NCBI GenBank assembly: GCA_942492445.1
Contig: CALOEW010000066.1
Location: 1-64,000 of the forward strand
DNA from: NORP240 sp942492445
GTDB lineage: Bacteria; Pseudomonadota; Gammaproteobacteria; Pseudomonadales; Pseudohongiellaceae
Direction: 5' to 3'
DNA length: 64,000 nt
Positions 53,976 to 62,895 of the stretch are shown piece by piece. Below the pieces are notes generated by a model. It made no database searches. It saw only the letters and a program-made list of their open reading frames with translations, and was not told where the DNA came from. Every line of letters starts with the position of its first letter. Position 1 is the stretch's first letter. The translations under genes and the position numbers were made by a program.

Positions 53976-54998
53976 ATGAACCTGATACCCCGCGACCTGT
54001 TTAAACCTCTTATCTTGATGTTCGCCAGTGGTTTCGCCCTGCTGCCTGGAATTGCAACAGCCCAGGGTCCCTTCGAGTACGCCGAGCAGACCTACCGCAG
54101 CGGCCAGCATACCGAAGTGGCCTATGAGGGCTGGCGCCGCGATGAGGACGGCACCCTGACCATGACCTTCGGTTATTTCAACCACAATTGGGAGGAGGAG
54201 CTGGACATTCCTGTCGGGGAGGAAAACTTCTTTTCCCCGGGGGATCCGGACCGTGGTCAGCCCACCCATTTCCTGCCACGCCGTAATCGCTTCACTTTTG
54301 ATGTGGTAATGCCCGGGGATTTCGACCAGGATGACGAACTGGTCTGGGAGGTGACCTCGCCCAACGGGGTGACTCGCAGAGCGTACGGAACCCTTCGGGA
54401 AGACTACAAGATCGACAATGTCATCATCATGTCTGAAACCGGTTCCCTGGGCGCGGGAACGTCTGACGCGAAAACACGTGCGAACATTCCGCCCCGCGTG
54501 GAGTTGATCGGTGACGACATCAGGACCACACGGGTAGGTGAACCGCTGACGATTCAGGCCCGTGTGACCGATGATGGAGTGCCGGAGCCATTTGATCCGA
54601 TGCGGCGCATCAGGCTGCTGGGCGGCGCAGCAGCGGCCTTCACAACTGAGGAAATGATCCGCAACAGAATGATGATGACGCCCCCGCCAAAGCCTACGGT
54701 AAACAAGAATAATGGCCTGTATCTTTCCTGGAATGTTTACCGGGCTCCTGAACAGTCAGAAGCACCGGTGCAGGAGTTGGTCCATTTTGATCCACCCCAG
54801 GTAAAACCGTGGGAGGATACGCGGCCTTCGGCCAATTCACCCTGGGCCTGGTTATGGAAACCTCCGGTACTGCCTGAAGACGGCGTAATCGACGTGGAGG
54901 TCACTTTCGAAGAACCCGGCACCTACCTTCTGTGGGGACGGGCGGACGATGGTGGTCTCTATACCGATCAGTATGTGACTGTAAATGTGACACCCTGA
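53976..54998 (+). CDS. Secreted protein of unknown function beside the cytochrome c/PHM-like gene
   Basis: 340 residues with a signal peptide ending near GIATAQ (about residue 27). No recognised domain; the sequence looks like stacked beta domains: a first with TLTMTFGYFNHNWEEELDIPVG and NRFTFDVVMPGDF, and a C-terminal Ig- or Big-like part (PPRVELIGDDIRTTRVGEPLTIQARVTDDG, EEPGTYLLWGRADDGG). Rich in W, aromatic residues and acidic residues, and without cysteines apart from none in the mature part. ATG 53976 follows a weak GACGAG. It lies 145 bp after the cytochrome c gene and probably shares its operon, so it may be an accessory or binding subunit. Confidence 0.6.
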   Translation: MNLIPRDLFKPLILMFASGFALLPGIATAQGPFEYAEQTYRSGQHTEVAYEGWRRDEDGTLTMTFGYFNHNWEEELDIPVGEENFFSPGDPDRGQPTHFLPRRNRFTFDVVMPGDFDQDDELVWEVTSPNGVTRRAYGTLREDYKIDNVIIMSETGSLGAGTSDAKTRANIPPRVELIGDDIRTTRVGEPLTIQARVTDDGVPEPFDPMRRIRLLGGAAAAFTTEEMIRNRMMMTPPPKPTVNKNNGLYLSWNVYRAPEQSEAPVQELVHFDPPQVKPWEDTRPSANSPWAWLWKPPVLPEDGVIDVEVTFEEPGTYLLWGRADDGGLYTDQYVTVNVTP

Positions 54999-55184
54999 GG
55001 CCGAGCTCCCCCTGCGTTACACACTGGGGCTTCTGGCTGGAGTCTGACAAGGCGATTCAACGCCCCGGGGCCGGTGTTCCCGGGCGCACTGAATCCTTCG
55101 TCTTTTTTTAACTCACACGAGATTGCTGTCCCGTCAGGCATCGAATTCAGAATCATGGGGTCTTTGGCAGATGAGGAAAAGCAA

Positions 55185-55724
55185 GTGAATACCGGATGTC
55201 TGATGACCGGAAAAATCACGCCGATCTCCCCTTCGAAATTCAGGGTGGCTCTCCGGTTCAGGAATTTGATTCAGATACCTGGCCTTCTGCTGTTGTTGTT
55301 TTCAAATTCTCTTTCTCTAGCCCAGCATGAATTACATGAAATGTCCGCAGCAGGCGATCTGCCGGTAACTACCGTGCCGGCCGACAACGAAGTGCTGGTG
55401 GCGGCGCCGGAGTCGATCATGCTGCATTTCGATTCGAAAGTGAGGCTGGTAAAGTTGGTGCTCAGGAACTCAGCCAATGAATTCGTGGAGATCGGTTTTC
55501 GGTACCGCCCCGGGGAAGGTATTCATTATATGCAGAATTTTCCAGAACTGAGTGAGGCGGACTACTATACGGTCGAGTGGGCCGTGCTTGATGGACAAGG
55601 AAAGCTCAGCAAGGGGAGTTTCCATTTTTCCTTTGGTGACAATGCCAGGCCAGCGTCTTTTTATCTTGAACAGATGGATCATCCCCAGCACATCATGGCG
55701 CCTGACTATCGGTTACTTCAATAG
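55185..55724 (+). CDS. CopC-like periplasmic protein
   Basis: 179-residue exported protein with one CopC/YobA-type beta barrel. The start GTG 55185 is supported by GAGG eight bases upstream, although the frame opens earlier at 55074. The signal peptide (PGLLLLLFSNSLSLA) would leave a mature N-terminus QHELHEM, rich in possible copper ligands. The domain follows with VPADNEVLVAAPESIMLHFDSKVRLVKLVL and YTVEWAVLDGQGKLSKGSFHFSFG. The C-terminal DGH of classic CopC reads DGQ, so one usual copper ligand is missing. Its place after a putative copper enzyme suggests copper delivery, which is inference. Confidence 0.72.
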   Translation: MNTGCLMTGKITPISPSKFRVALRFRNLIQIPGLLLLLFSNSLSLAQHELHEMSAAGDLPVTTVPADNEVLVAAPESIMLHFDSKVRLVKLVLRNSANEFVEIGFRYRPGEGIHYMQNFPELSEADYYTVEWAVLDGQGKLSKGSFHFSFGDNARPASFYLEQMDHPQHIMAPDYRLLQ

Positions 55725-55791
55725 TGTGACAACTGAAGTGAGAGTCGAGACACTGCGGGGCCGGTCAGGCTGCGGAAAATGGAGGTGGAAA

Positions 55792-56259
55792 GTGGATAGG
55801 AAAGCTGCGGACAGACTGCTAATGGTTTCAGTAATCAGTCTGGTCCTGGCACTGGCTGGCTGCAGTCCAAATGAACAGGAATTGGCTGACGAGGTAAGCC
55901 CCGCGGCACCGGTAGCTGCTCTGGAAGGCAGCAATTGGCAGCTTGTACAGATGGTGGTTCCAGGGGGGTTCGTGTTTACTCCCGATGACCCGGCAGATTA
56001 TGTGTTGAATTTTCGCAGTGAAGATCGACTGACCGGTACCTCGGACTGTAATCGGATCACGGGTTCCTGGCATCAACAAGGTGCGGCCCTGAGCTTCGAA
56101 TCCTTCGCCACTACGCGGGCGTTATGCCCACCACCGTCTCTGCACAATTATCTGAGCCTGTATCTGCGGGACGTCACTTCACTGCGGTTCAGTGACGACC
56201 GTCTGTACCTGACCACAACGACCGACGGTGTTGAGCTGGAATTCGAGGCCGCGCATTGA
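55792..56259 (+). CDS. META/HslJ-domain lipoprotein
   Basis: 155-residue lipoprotein. GTG 55792 lies six bases after GGAGG, which sets the start well inside a longer open frame. Lipobox ALAGC follows a hydrophobic signal (LLMVSVISLVLALAGC). The rest is a META domain like that of HslJ: LEGSNWQLVQM at its start, SEDRLTGTSDCNRITGSW and a late LRFSDDRLYLTT. HslJ-type proteins are linked to novobiocin and heat resistance in E. coli, but the biochemical role is unknown. It lies 67 bp after the CopC-like gene, apparently the last gene of that group. Confidence 0.83.
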   Translation: MDRKAADRLLMVSVISLVLALAGCSPNEQELADEVSPAAPVAALEGSNWQLVQMVVPGGFVFTPDDPADYVLNFRSEDRLTGTSDCNRITGSWHQQGAALSFESFATTRALCPPPSLHNYLSLYLRDVTSLRFSDDRLYLTTTTDGVELEFEAAH

Positions 56260-56343
56260 GCTTGACCCGGGGGTTTTATTGCCCGTCCAGCTGCCATCTT
56301 TTATTATGGGTAGCCTCCAGCCACGAAATAACAAGGATAAACG

Positions 56344-58266
56344 ATGGCTTCAGAAGCACTGCAGCGCTATCAACAGGCGTACTCTCTTTCTCTGACACAC
56401 CCCGATGAATTCTGGGGAGATGCGGCCGCAGAACTGACCTGGAACCGGCCCTGGGAAAAGGTGCTGGACACCAGCGAATCCCCTCACGGACGCTGGTTTG
56501 TCGGTGCTGAAATCAACACCTGTTACAACGCCCTCGATCGTCACGTTGAATCCGGGCACGGTGCCCGGACTGCACTGATCTATGACAGTCCAGTAACCGG
56601 TAACCAGGTGGTGAAGTTCACTTACCTGGAATTGCGGGACCTGGTGGCACGGTTTGCAGGTGGCTTGACCGGAAAAGGCGTGAAAAAGGGCGACCGGGTG
56701 ATTATCTACATGCCGATGATCCCGGAAGCGGTGATTGCCATGCTTGCCTGTGCCCGGATTGGTGCCATTCACTCGGTGGTATTCGGTGGTTTTGCTGCCA
56801 ACGAACTGGCCGTGCGTATTGACGATGCCCGGCCTGACCTGATTGTCACAGCATCCTGTGGCGTTGAAGTGACGCGCATTGTTCCCTACCTGCCTCTGCT
56901 GGATGACGCCATCGAGCTTGCGGAATACCCGCCCAGCCAGGTTATAGTCGTGCAGCGCGACCAGCACACGGTGGAACTCAAGGCAGGTCGCGACAGTGAC
57001 TGGCAACAGGTGATGGCTGCAGCCACACCTGTTGGGTGTACATCGTTACAGGCTACCGACCCACTCTATATACTCTACACATCGGGAACCACCGGTGTCC
57101 CCAAGGGCGTGGTGCGGGACAACGGCGGTCATGCCGTAGCACTCAACTGGAGTATGAAGGCTCTGTACGGCGTCGATGCTGGCGATGTCTACTGGGCAGC
57201 ATCGGATGTGGGCTGGGTTGTCGGTCATTCCTACATTGTTTACGGCCCTTTATTACGAGGTTGCACAACCGTTCTGTTTGAAGGCAAGCCGGTCGGTACA
57301 CCGGACGCCGGGTCGTTCTGGCGCGTGATCGCAGACCACGGCGTCAAGGTCCTGTTCACCGCGCCCACTGCCTTTCGCGCTATCAGGAAGGAGGATCCAC
57401 GAGCCGAGCTTCTGGGCCGGTACCAGTTGAGTGGCTTTGAAGCATTGTTTCTGGCAGGAGAGCGGACGGACCCGGATACCCTGCTCTGGGCCCGGGACAA
57501 CCTGCAGGTTCCTGTCATCGACCACTGGTGGCAGACAGAGACCGGCTGGTCTATTGCTGCCAACCATCGTGGCCTGGGGTTGCTGCCGGTTAAACCCGGT
57601 TCCCCGACCGTGCCCTCACCGGGCTGGGACCTGCAGGCGCTTGACGACAACGGTCACACCCTGCCGGCAGGCAGGGTCGGGGCCCTGTGCGCCAGGTTGC
57701 CGATGCCGCCGGGTTCTCTTCTGACCCTGTGGAATGCCCGGCAGCGCTTTGAGGACAGCTATCTGGCCGATTTTCCCGGCTATTACAAGACTGCCGATGC
57801 AGGCTATCTGGATGAAGATGGTTATGTCTACGTAATGAGCCGCACCGACGACATCATCAACGTGGCCGGGCATCGTCTTTCGACCGGTGGCATGGAAGAG
57901 GTGCTCGCCAGCCACCCGGACGTAGCTGAATGCGCGGTGGTCGGTGTGGCCGATCAGCTGAAAGGTCAACTTCCGGTGGGGTTCATTGTATTGAAAGCCG
58001 GCGTATCCCGCGATGCCGAAGAGATTGTTACCGAGGTGATTCAGCTGGTAAGAGACAGGATCGGTCCGGTGGCGGCCTTCAAGCAGGCAACAGTGGTGCA
58101 ACGACTTCCCAAGACCCGGTCAGGAAAAATCCTGCGGGGAACCATGCAGAAGATCGCCGACAACCAGGACTACCGCATGCCTGCCACCATTGATGATCCC
58201 GCCATTCTGGAGGAAATCACTGGCGCATTGCGAGGCCTGGGGCTGGCGGACGCCCGGCCGGGCTGA
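56344..58266 (+). CDS. prpE: Propionyl-CoA synthetase
   Basis: AMP-forming acyl-CoA synthetase of 640 residues closely related to acetyl-CoA synthetase. Seen: the P-loop YTSGTTGVPKGVVRDNGG, WWQTETGW, the hinge YVMSRTDDIINVAGHRLSTGGMEE and the C-terminal catalytic lysine in TRSGKILRG, which is also the site of regulatory acetylation. VRDNGGHAVAL and the length fit PrpE rather than Acs. ATG 56344 follows AAGGA. No prpBCD genes are nearby, so it acts alone here, on propionate and probably other short acids. Confidence 0.9.
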   Translation: MASEALQRYQQAYSLSLTHPDEFWGDAAAELTWNRPWEKVLDTSESPHGRWFVGAEINTCYNALDRHVESGHGARTALIYDSPVTGNQVVKFTYLELRDLVARFAGGLTGKGVKKGDRVIIYMPMIPEAVIAMLACARIGAIHSVVFGGFAANELAVRIDDARPDLIVTASCGVEVTRIVPYLPLLDDAIELAEYPPSQVIVVQRDQHTVELKAGRDSDWQQVMAAATPVGCTSLQATDPLYILYTSGTTGVPKGVVRDNGGHAVALNWSMKALYGVDAGDVYWAASDVGWVVGHSYIVYGPLLRGCTTVLFEGKPVGTPDAGSFWRVIADHGVKVLFTAPTAFRAIRKEDPRAELLGRYQLSGFEALFLAGERTDPDTLLWARDNLQVPVIDHWWQTETGWSIAANHRGLGLLPVKPGSPTVPSPGWDLQALDDNGHTLPAGRVGALCARLPMPPGSLLTLWNARQRFEDSYLADFPGYYKTADAGYLDEDGYVYVMSRTDDIINVAGHRLSTGGMEEVLASHPDVAECAVVGVADQLKGQLPVGFIVLKAGVSRDAEEIVTEVIQLVRDRIGPVAAFKQATVVQRLPKTRSGKILRGTMQKIADNQDYRMPATIDDPAILEEITGALRGLGLADARPG

Positions 58267-58384
58267 CCACGCGAATTCACTTATTGCCCTGCATTCCCGG
58301 GGAAGCGGCGAGATTGACTGGCAATGCGCTGAATTTCAGACGTGTTCAATGTCCGGGCGTTATGGCAAATACTGGCGAGTTAGA

Positions 58385-58711
58385 ATGAATAACATTATCG
58401 GGAATCTTTTTCGCCAGCTGCCAGCTGATCTCAACGAAGAGTTCTTCGAAACACTGGTCGAATCCGATCAGGTCAAAGTGGAACGGATTGTCTCAATGGG
58501 GCACTGTTCACCTGCAGATTTCTGGTTTGACCAGCCGCAGAACGAATGGGTTGTTCTGCTGACCGGGGCGGCCATTGTCCAGGTGGAGGGACGGGATGAC
58601 CAGCACCTGGAGCCCGGCAGCTATGTCAACCTGCCGGCACATACCAGGCATCGCGTTGCCTGGACCAAACCGGGCACTGAAACAGTCTGGCTTGCAGTCT
58701 TCTACTGTTAA
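58385..58711 (+). CDS. Small cupin-domain protein
   Basis: 108-residue single cupin barrel, likely cytoplasmic; function unknown. The core runs WVVLLTGAAIVQVEG, LEPGSYVNLPAHTRHRVAWT, with two conserved cupin motifs and a His pair (TRHRV), fitting the group formerly annotated as phosphoribosylaminoimidazole-carboxylase-adjacent cupins. ATG 58385 is used, though the ribosome binding site is weak and the frame opens at 58190. A family A repeat begins on the base after its TAA stop. Confidence 0.82.
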   Translation: MNNIIGNLFRQLPADLNEEFFETLVESDQVKVERIVSMGHCSPADFWFDQPQNEWVVLLTGAAIVQVEGRDDQHLEPGSYVNLPAHTRHRVAWTKPGTETVWLAVFYC

Positions 58712-58796
58712 GGAACCTCTGATTAAGTCCCACAATGCTCCTGCCTTCAGACAAGACTGCTGGCGAAGCGCATTGCCATTACTAACAAGAGGTTCT
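58712..58796. repeat. Repeat family A copy 9, directly after the cupin stop
   Basis: The left end GGAACCTCTGATTAAGTCCC is identical to copy 1 and begins right after TTAA (58708-58711), which contains the TAA stop. The middle (TTCAGACAAGACTGCTGGCG, GCGCATTGCC) matches copy 4. The right end is decayed (AACAAGAGGTTCTT). Confidence 0.88.
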
Positions 58797-58866
58797 TCAG
58801 CGGTTGCACGCAGCTGAGAATGGCAGCTGTGCAAGAGTGCGTTTCCGACCTGAATTCCGGCCCTGA

Positions 58867-58989
58867 ATGATGTCCACTGTTGAATTGTCCGAGGTCTCTG
58901 TCACGCTGCTCTCCTTTATCGGGGCAAGTGCATTTCTTACAGGAGTGTTGCACGGAGCTACGGGCATGGCAACATCGTGGACGTGCTGA
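58867..58989 (+). pseudogene. Remnant of a TauE/SafE sulfite-exporter-like gene
   Basis: Forty codons starting ATGATGTCC encode LSFIGASAFLTGVLHGATGMA, which closely resembles the first membrane helix of TauE/SafE-family permeases, then end abruptly at TGA (58987-58989) where the family would continue with GG and a second helix. No continuation was found in the other frames before ccoP. The rest of the 58797-59114 gap shows nothing. The match is from memory of the family and short, so moderate confidence. It lies beside respiratory and sulfide-oxidation genes. Confidence 0.4.
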
Positions 58990-59114
58990 CTTTCGCCCTG
59001 GACTTGAATTTCGCTTCTCTGGCGATCGCCCCAACTTAAAACCACCGGCGTGTCCACAGGTAATTAACCGGATCAGAGCACCGGGGGCCCTGTTTCCCTT
59101 CCCCCGGAGTGGAG

Positions 59115-59999
59115 TCAACGGGCCAGGAAGGCAACCAGCAATTTGATCTGGGCATCATCCAGTCTTTCGTTAAAAGCCGGCATCATGCCCTGGCGTCCAT
59201 TGCGTAGTGATTCAGTGATGGCCTCCAATGAGCCACCGTACAGCCACGTGGTGTCGGTGAGATCCGGGGCACCCAGCAAAGGATTTCCGGTGCCATCCGG
59301 GCCGTGACAGGCGACACAGAAGGTTCCAAACTGGACTTCACCTGGAAGACCTTCGGCGTTTCCTTCCGACAGTGCCCTGACATAGGCAGCTGTCAGGGTA
59401 ACGCCATCCTCGCCCAGGGAGGTTTGCCAGGGCGGCATTACCGCGTTTCGACCTGCGCGGATCGATTGTTCAATCTGATCCGGTGAGCCGCCCCACTGCC
59501 AGTCGATGTCCATCAGGTTTGGAAAGAGAGAAGCCTGACCCCTTCCATCAACACCATGACAGGCGGAGCAGTTGCGGCTGAATATCTTCCGGGCTGTTTC
59601 CATGAGCCCAGTGTCGTCCTGAAGTTCAGTGAGGCTCGCTGCAATGATTGCCGCCCGTTGTGGCTGGTAGTCCCGATGAAATTCTTCAAGGCTTTCTGAC
59701 AATCGACGGCCTTGGGACCAGTTGAGGGCACCGCTGTACGCGCCCAAACCTGGGAACAGCATCAGGTAGATTACGGAAAAAATCATGGCGCTGAAGATCA
59801 TCCAGAACCACCAGAGGGGAGGGGCATTGCTGCCTTCCCTGAGGTTTTCGTCCCATATTGGTTCCGGCCCTTCCTTTTCAGCTTTCCGGCCGCCACGGGG
59901 AAAGTAGATGGTGACAACCAACCAGGCCAGACCGAGCAATGAAACGATGGTGATGACTGCAATCCAGCCACTCCAGAATGCATTGGGTAAATCAGCCAT
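59115..59999 (-). CDS. ccoP: cbb3-type cytochrome c oxidase subunit III
   Basis: Membrane-anchored diheme cytochrome c subunit feeding electrons to CcoN. In 294 residues two N-terminal membrane segments (8-32 and 63-86), then two class I cytochrome domains with CSACH (144-148) and CVACH (228-232) and axial Met in VMPPW and MMPAF. Its start overlaps the ccoQ stop by 8 bp. Last gene of the ccoNOQP operon. Confidence 0.96.
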   Translation of the reverse strand: MADLPNAFWSGWIAVITIVSLLGLAWLVVTIYFPRGGRKAEKEGPEPIWDENLREGSNAPPLWWFWMIFSAMIFSVIYLMLFPGLGAYSGALNWSQGRRLSESLEEFHRDYQPQRAAIIAASLTELQDDTGLMETARKIFSRNCSACHGVDGRGQASLFPNLMDIDWQWGGSPDQIEQSIRAGRNAVMPPWQTSLGEDGVTLTAAYVRALSEGNAEGLPGEVQFGTFCVACHGPDGTGNPLLGAPDLTDTTWLYGGSLEAITESLRNGRQGMMPAFNERLDDAQIKLLVAFLAR

Positions 60000-60147
60000 G
60001 ATTCAGCGACTCCTCAGGCTCGTCCTGCAGGGGAATGGATGCAGTAAATTCAAGTTGTTCATCCGATTCACAGAAGGAAACCCAGACGACAACAGCGACC
60101 ATAAAGAACATCACCAGCATGTCACCGATAAAAATGAAAGTGGTCAT
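59992..60147 (-). CDS. ccoQ: cbb3-type oxidase small subunit CcoQ
   Basis: 51-residue membrane protein read as MTTFIFIGDMLVMFFMVAVV then VWVSFCESDEQ, followed by an acidic tail ending EESLNHG. One membrane helix near the N-terminus and position between ccoO and ccoP identify it as CcoQ, which stabilises the complex. Its ATG overlaps the ccoO stop in an ATGA junction, and its stop overlaps the ccoP start, so translation is probably coupled. Confidence 0.9.
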   Translation of the reverse strand: MTTFIFIGDMLVMFFMVAVVVWVSFCESDEQLEFTASIPLQDEPEESLNHG

Positions 60148-60788
60148 TCAGCGGTTCCTCCTTCGTCGTCCTGTGGGTCCGAAAAACCGGTACCGAGCAT
60201 CTGCAGGTAGCTGATTACAGCTTCAATTTCCTTTAACCCCTCAAGTAACGCTGGAGCGCGCTCTATATCCTCGTCGGAATAGGGATGACCGAGAGACCGG
60301 AGGCCAAGCAGCTTGGCCTTGATATCGTCTCCACGCAGGTCGTTTTCAGCCAGCCAGGGATACCCCGGCATTATGGAATCGGGAACCACGCTACGGGGAT
60401 TTATCAGGTGAACCCTGTGCCAGTCATCGGAGTACTTGCCGCCAATACGGTGCAGGTCGGGTCCGGTTCGCTTGGACCCCCAGAGAAACGGTCGGTCGTA
60501 AACGAATTCTCCGGCTCGCGAGTACGGCCCATAGCGTTCCACTTCGGCCACCAGGGAACGAATCTGCTGGGAGTGGCAGGTGGCGCACCCCTCACGCATA
60601 TAGATATCCCTTCCTGCCAGTTCGACGGCCGAATAGGGGCGGGTATTTTCCGCCGCCGATCGCAGCGATTCCTGATAGACACTGGGCAGTACCTGCACCA
60701 GGCCACCTATGGCAGACACCAGGAGAATGCCGAAGATCAGCAGGCCATTGTTTTCTTCAAGTTTCTTGTGCAGGTTCAGCGCATTCAT
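60144..60788 (-). CDS. ccoO: cbb3-type cytochrome c oxidase subunit II
   Basis: Membrane-anchored monoheme cytochrome c of 214 residues. An N-terminal membrane helix (GLLIFGILLVSAIGGLVQVLP), heme motif CATCH (68-72), GPDLHRIGGKYSDDWHRVHL and axial Met in SIMPGYPWL. Its ATG overlaps the ccoN stop by one base, and its stop overlaps ccoQ. Confidence 0.97.
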   Translation of the reverse strand: MNALNLHKKLEENNGLLIFGILLVSAIGGLVQVLPSVYQESLRSAAENTRPYSAVELAGRDIYMREGCATCHSQQIRSLVAEVERYGPYSRAGEFVYDRPFLWGSKRTGPDLHRIGGKYSDDWHRVHLINPRSVVPDSIMPGYPWLAENDLRGDDIKAKLLGLRSLGHPYSDEDIERAPALLEGLKEIEAVISYLQMLGTGFSDPQDDEGGTAE

Positions 60789-62242
60789 CAGAGGCTCCCT
60801 GGGACTCCAAACGCGGGGTCTACTGCAGGGGGCTCTACCCTGACAGTCCTGCGACTCCGGGTGGTCATGTGGAAGTTGTAGGCCATCAATAGTGTTCCAC
60901 TGAGAAAAATCAGACCTGCCAGGAGTCTTAATCCATAGTAGGGAGCCATACTGCTCATGATGTCGCGGAAGCCAAAGGCCAGTTCGCCGGTTTCATCGAG
61001 GCTGAGCCACAGCAGCCCTTGAGAAACGCCGGCCGCCCACATGGCCACGACATAAAGCATGGTACCTGCCAGCGCCAGCCAGAAATGAACATTGGCCAGC
61101 TGCTTACTGTACAGCTCGACACCGACCAGCCTGGGCATCAGGTAGTAGAAGGTGCCGTAGGTGATCATCGCATTCCAGCCCAGTGCGCCAGAGTGCACAT
61201 GACCGATGGTCCAGTCGGTAAAATGACTTACCACATTGACACTGCGGATTGACATCATCGGGCCTTCGAACGTGGCCAGGCCATAAAAGGCAAGCGACAG
61301 GACAATGAATTTCAGGGCCGGGTCAGACTTCAGTTTTTCCCAGGCGGTGCTTACCGTCATGACTCCGTTGATGAGCGTGGCCCAGGAAGGTGCCAGCAGA
61401 ATAAGACTCATGACCATTCCCAGGGACTGGACCCACTCGGGGATTGAATTGTAGTGAAGGTGGTGGGGGCCTGCCCAGATATAGCTGTAGGTGAAGGCCC
61501 AGAAAGCCACCACAGAAAGTTTGTAACTCCAGATTGGCCTCCCGGCGTGCTTGGGCAGAAAATAGTAAAGCATGCCTAAAAACCCCCCGGTAAGAAGAAA
61601 TCCCACCGCATTGTGCCCGTACCACCACTGCACTATGGCATCCTGGGCACCGGCATAGAGCGAGTAGGACTTGGTCCAGGTCACCGGCAAGGCAAGGCTG
61701 TTGACAATGTGAAGCATGGCGATAACAATGATCAGGGCGCCGTAAAACCAGTTTGAAATGTAAATAGGCCGAATTCTGCGTTTGCCGATGGTGCCGAAAA
61801 AGACGATACCGAATACCACCCAAAGGATTGCGATTGCAATATCGAATGGCCATTCCAGTTCGGCGTATTCCTTGGTAGTGTTCCAGCCGGCCAGTAGGGA
61901 AAGACCACCGGCAACTATCAGCAACTGCCAGCCGTAACAGAGAAACCAGGCAAGTTTCGGAGCGAACAGTGGCACATGGGAGGTCCGCTGCACACTGTAA
62001 AATGCGGTAGCCATCAACGCCGATACACCGAATCCGAATATAATACCGTTTGTATGCAATGGCCTGAGTCGCCCGAATGATAACCACGGGAGCCCCAGGT
62101 CCATAGCCGGCCACAGCAATTCGGCAGCTACATAGACACCTGCAGCCATACCGACCACAGCCCAAATCACCGAAAACTGTACCAGGCGTTTTACAACCTC
62201 GTCATGGTAGTACTCTGGTCGGCTATTCAATTCGCTGTTCAT
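60788..62242 (-). CDS. ccoN: cbb3-type cytochrome c oxidase subunit I
   Basis: Catalytic heme-copper subunit of the high-affinity terminal oxidase used at low oxygen. The 484-residue protein has about 12 helices, including the heme b ligand region LHTNGIIFGFG, WWYGHNAVGF with CuB histidines, YIWAGPHHLHYNSIPEW and FTDWTIGHVHSGALGWN. ATG 62242 follows AAGGAATCGGG. It heads the ccoNOQP operon, with a Yip1-family gene and sulfide:quinone oxidoreductase upstream. No FNR-type site (TTGAT-N4-ATCAA) was found just before it. Confidence 0.97.
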   Translation of the reverse strand: MNSELNSRPEYYHDEVVKRLVQFSVIWAVVGMAAGVYVAAELLWPAMDLGLPWLSFGRLRPLHTNGIIFGFGVSALMATAFYSVQRTSHVPLFAPKLAWFLCYGWQLLIVAGGLSLLAGWNTTKEYAELEWPFDIAIAILWVVFGIVFFGTIGKRRIRPIYISNWFYGALIIVIAMLHIVNSLALPVTWTKSYSLYAGAQDAIVQWWYGHNAVGFLLTGGFLGMLYYFLPKHAGRPIWSYKLSVVAFWAFTYSYIWAGPHHLHYNSIPEWVQSLGMVMSLILLAPSWATLINGVMTVSTAWEKLKSDPALKFIVLSLAFYGLATFEGPMMSIRSVNVVSHFTDWTIGHVHSGALGWNAMITYGTFYYLMPRLVGVELYSKQLANVHFWLALAGTMLYVVAMWAAGVSQGLLWLSLDETGELAFGFRDIMSSMAPYYGLRLLAGLIFLSGTLLMAYNFHMTTRSRRTVRVEPPAVDPAFGVPGSL

Positions 62243-62261
62243 CCCGATTCCTTGTGGTTCC

Positions 62262-62876
62262 CTAAATTCCCAGGGAGGGGCCCAAACCTGCTACCCACAT
62301 TCCCATGGTCAACCCCAGCAGGCTTACCGCCGCCACCAGCAGCCAGCCAACCAGTGAAGACGCCATAAGCATGCCTCTTTCCGGTGGAGTCTGCAGTGCT
62401 ACAGGAATGCCCGTGTAAAGCAGATATATGCTCCAGATCATAATGGGAATCATGACCAGTAAGTTGAAAAATACGTTGGGAAACAGGTGCGCGACACTGC
62501 CAATGGCCAGGGGCTGCCCGACTATGGTGATCAGCGCCACGTGGCGGCCAAAGACGGTGCTGGCTCCATAGGTGGCGGCCATCCAGCGACTGATTATGGC
62601 AGTAGTGTAAAACCCGAACAGCAGCGTAAGGAAATAGGCAACGCTGATCAGAGTCAGCGTTGAAGGTGCCAGTATCAGCGGTTCCGCAGCACCCAGCCGC
62701 CAGCCGAAATTGTAGGCGCCGATCCAGGAGAACACCGGAGGCAGCAGAAGCAGCCAGAGGGAATAACTGCTGAATACTCGCCATGCCGAAGGGTCAGTCT
62801 CTGCAATTACTTCAAAGGTTATCTTCGGCTCGTACAGGGTCCTGAAAAGCAGGTATCGGGATAACTTATCTTCCAT
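62262..62876 (-). CDS. Yip1 family membrane protein
   Basis: 204-residue inner-membrane protein with five hydrophobic segments (YSLWLLLLPPVFSWIGAY, LTLISVAYFLTLLFGFYTTA, HVALITIVGQPLAIGSVAHL, VFFNLLVMIPIMIWSIYLLY and SLVGWLLVAAVSLLGLTMGM) typical of the Yip1/DUF1282 group. Function unknown in bacteria. I chose ATG 62876 (MEDKLSRYLLFRTLYEP); the open frame begins 18 codons earlier. It lies 19 bp from both the SQR gene upstream and ccoN downstream, so the three are probably one transcript. Confidence 0.83.
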   Translation of the reverse strand: MEDKLSRYLLFRTLYEPKITFEVIAETDPSAWRVFSSYSLWLLLLPPVFSWIGAYNFGWRLGAAEPLILAPSTLTLISVAYFLTLLFGFYTTAIISRWMAATYGASTVFGRHVALITIVGQPLAIGSVAHLFPNVFFNLLVMIPIMIWSIYLLYTGIPVALQTPPERGMLMASSLVGWLLVAAVSLLGLTMGMWVAGLGPSLGI

Positions 62877-62895
62877 CAGCGCGCCAGGCTCCTGA

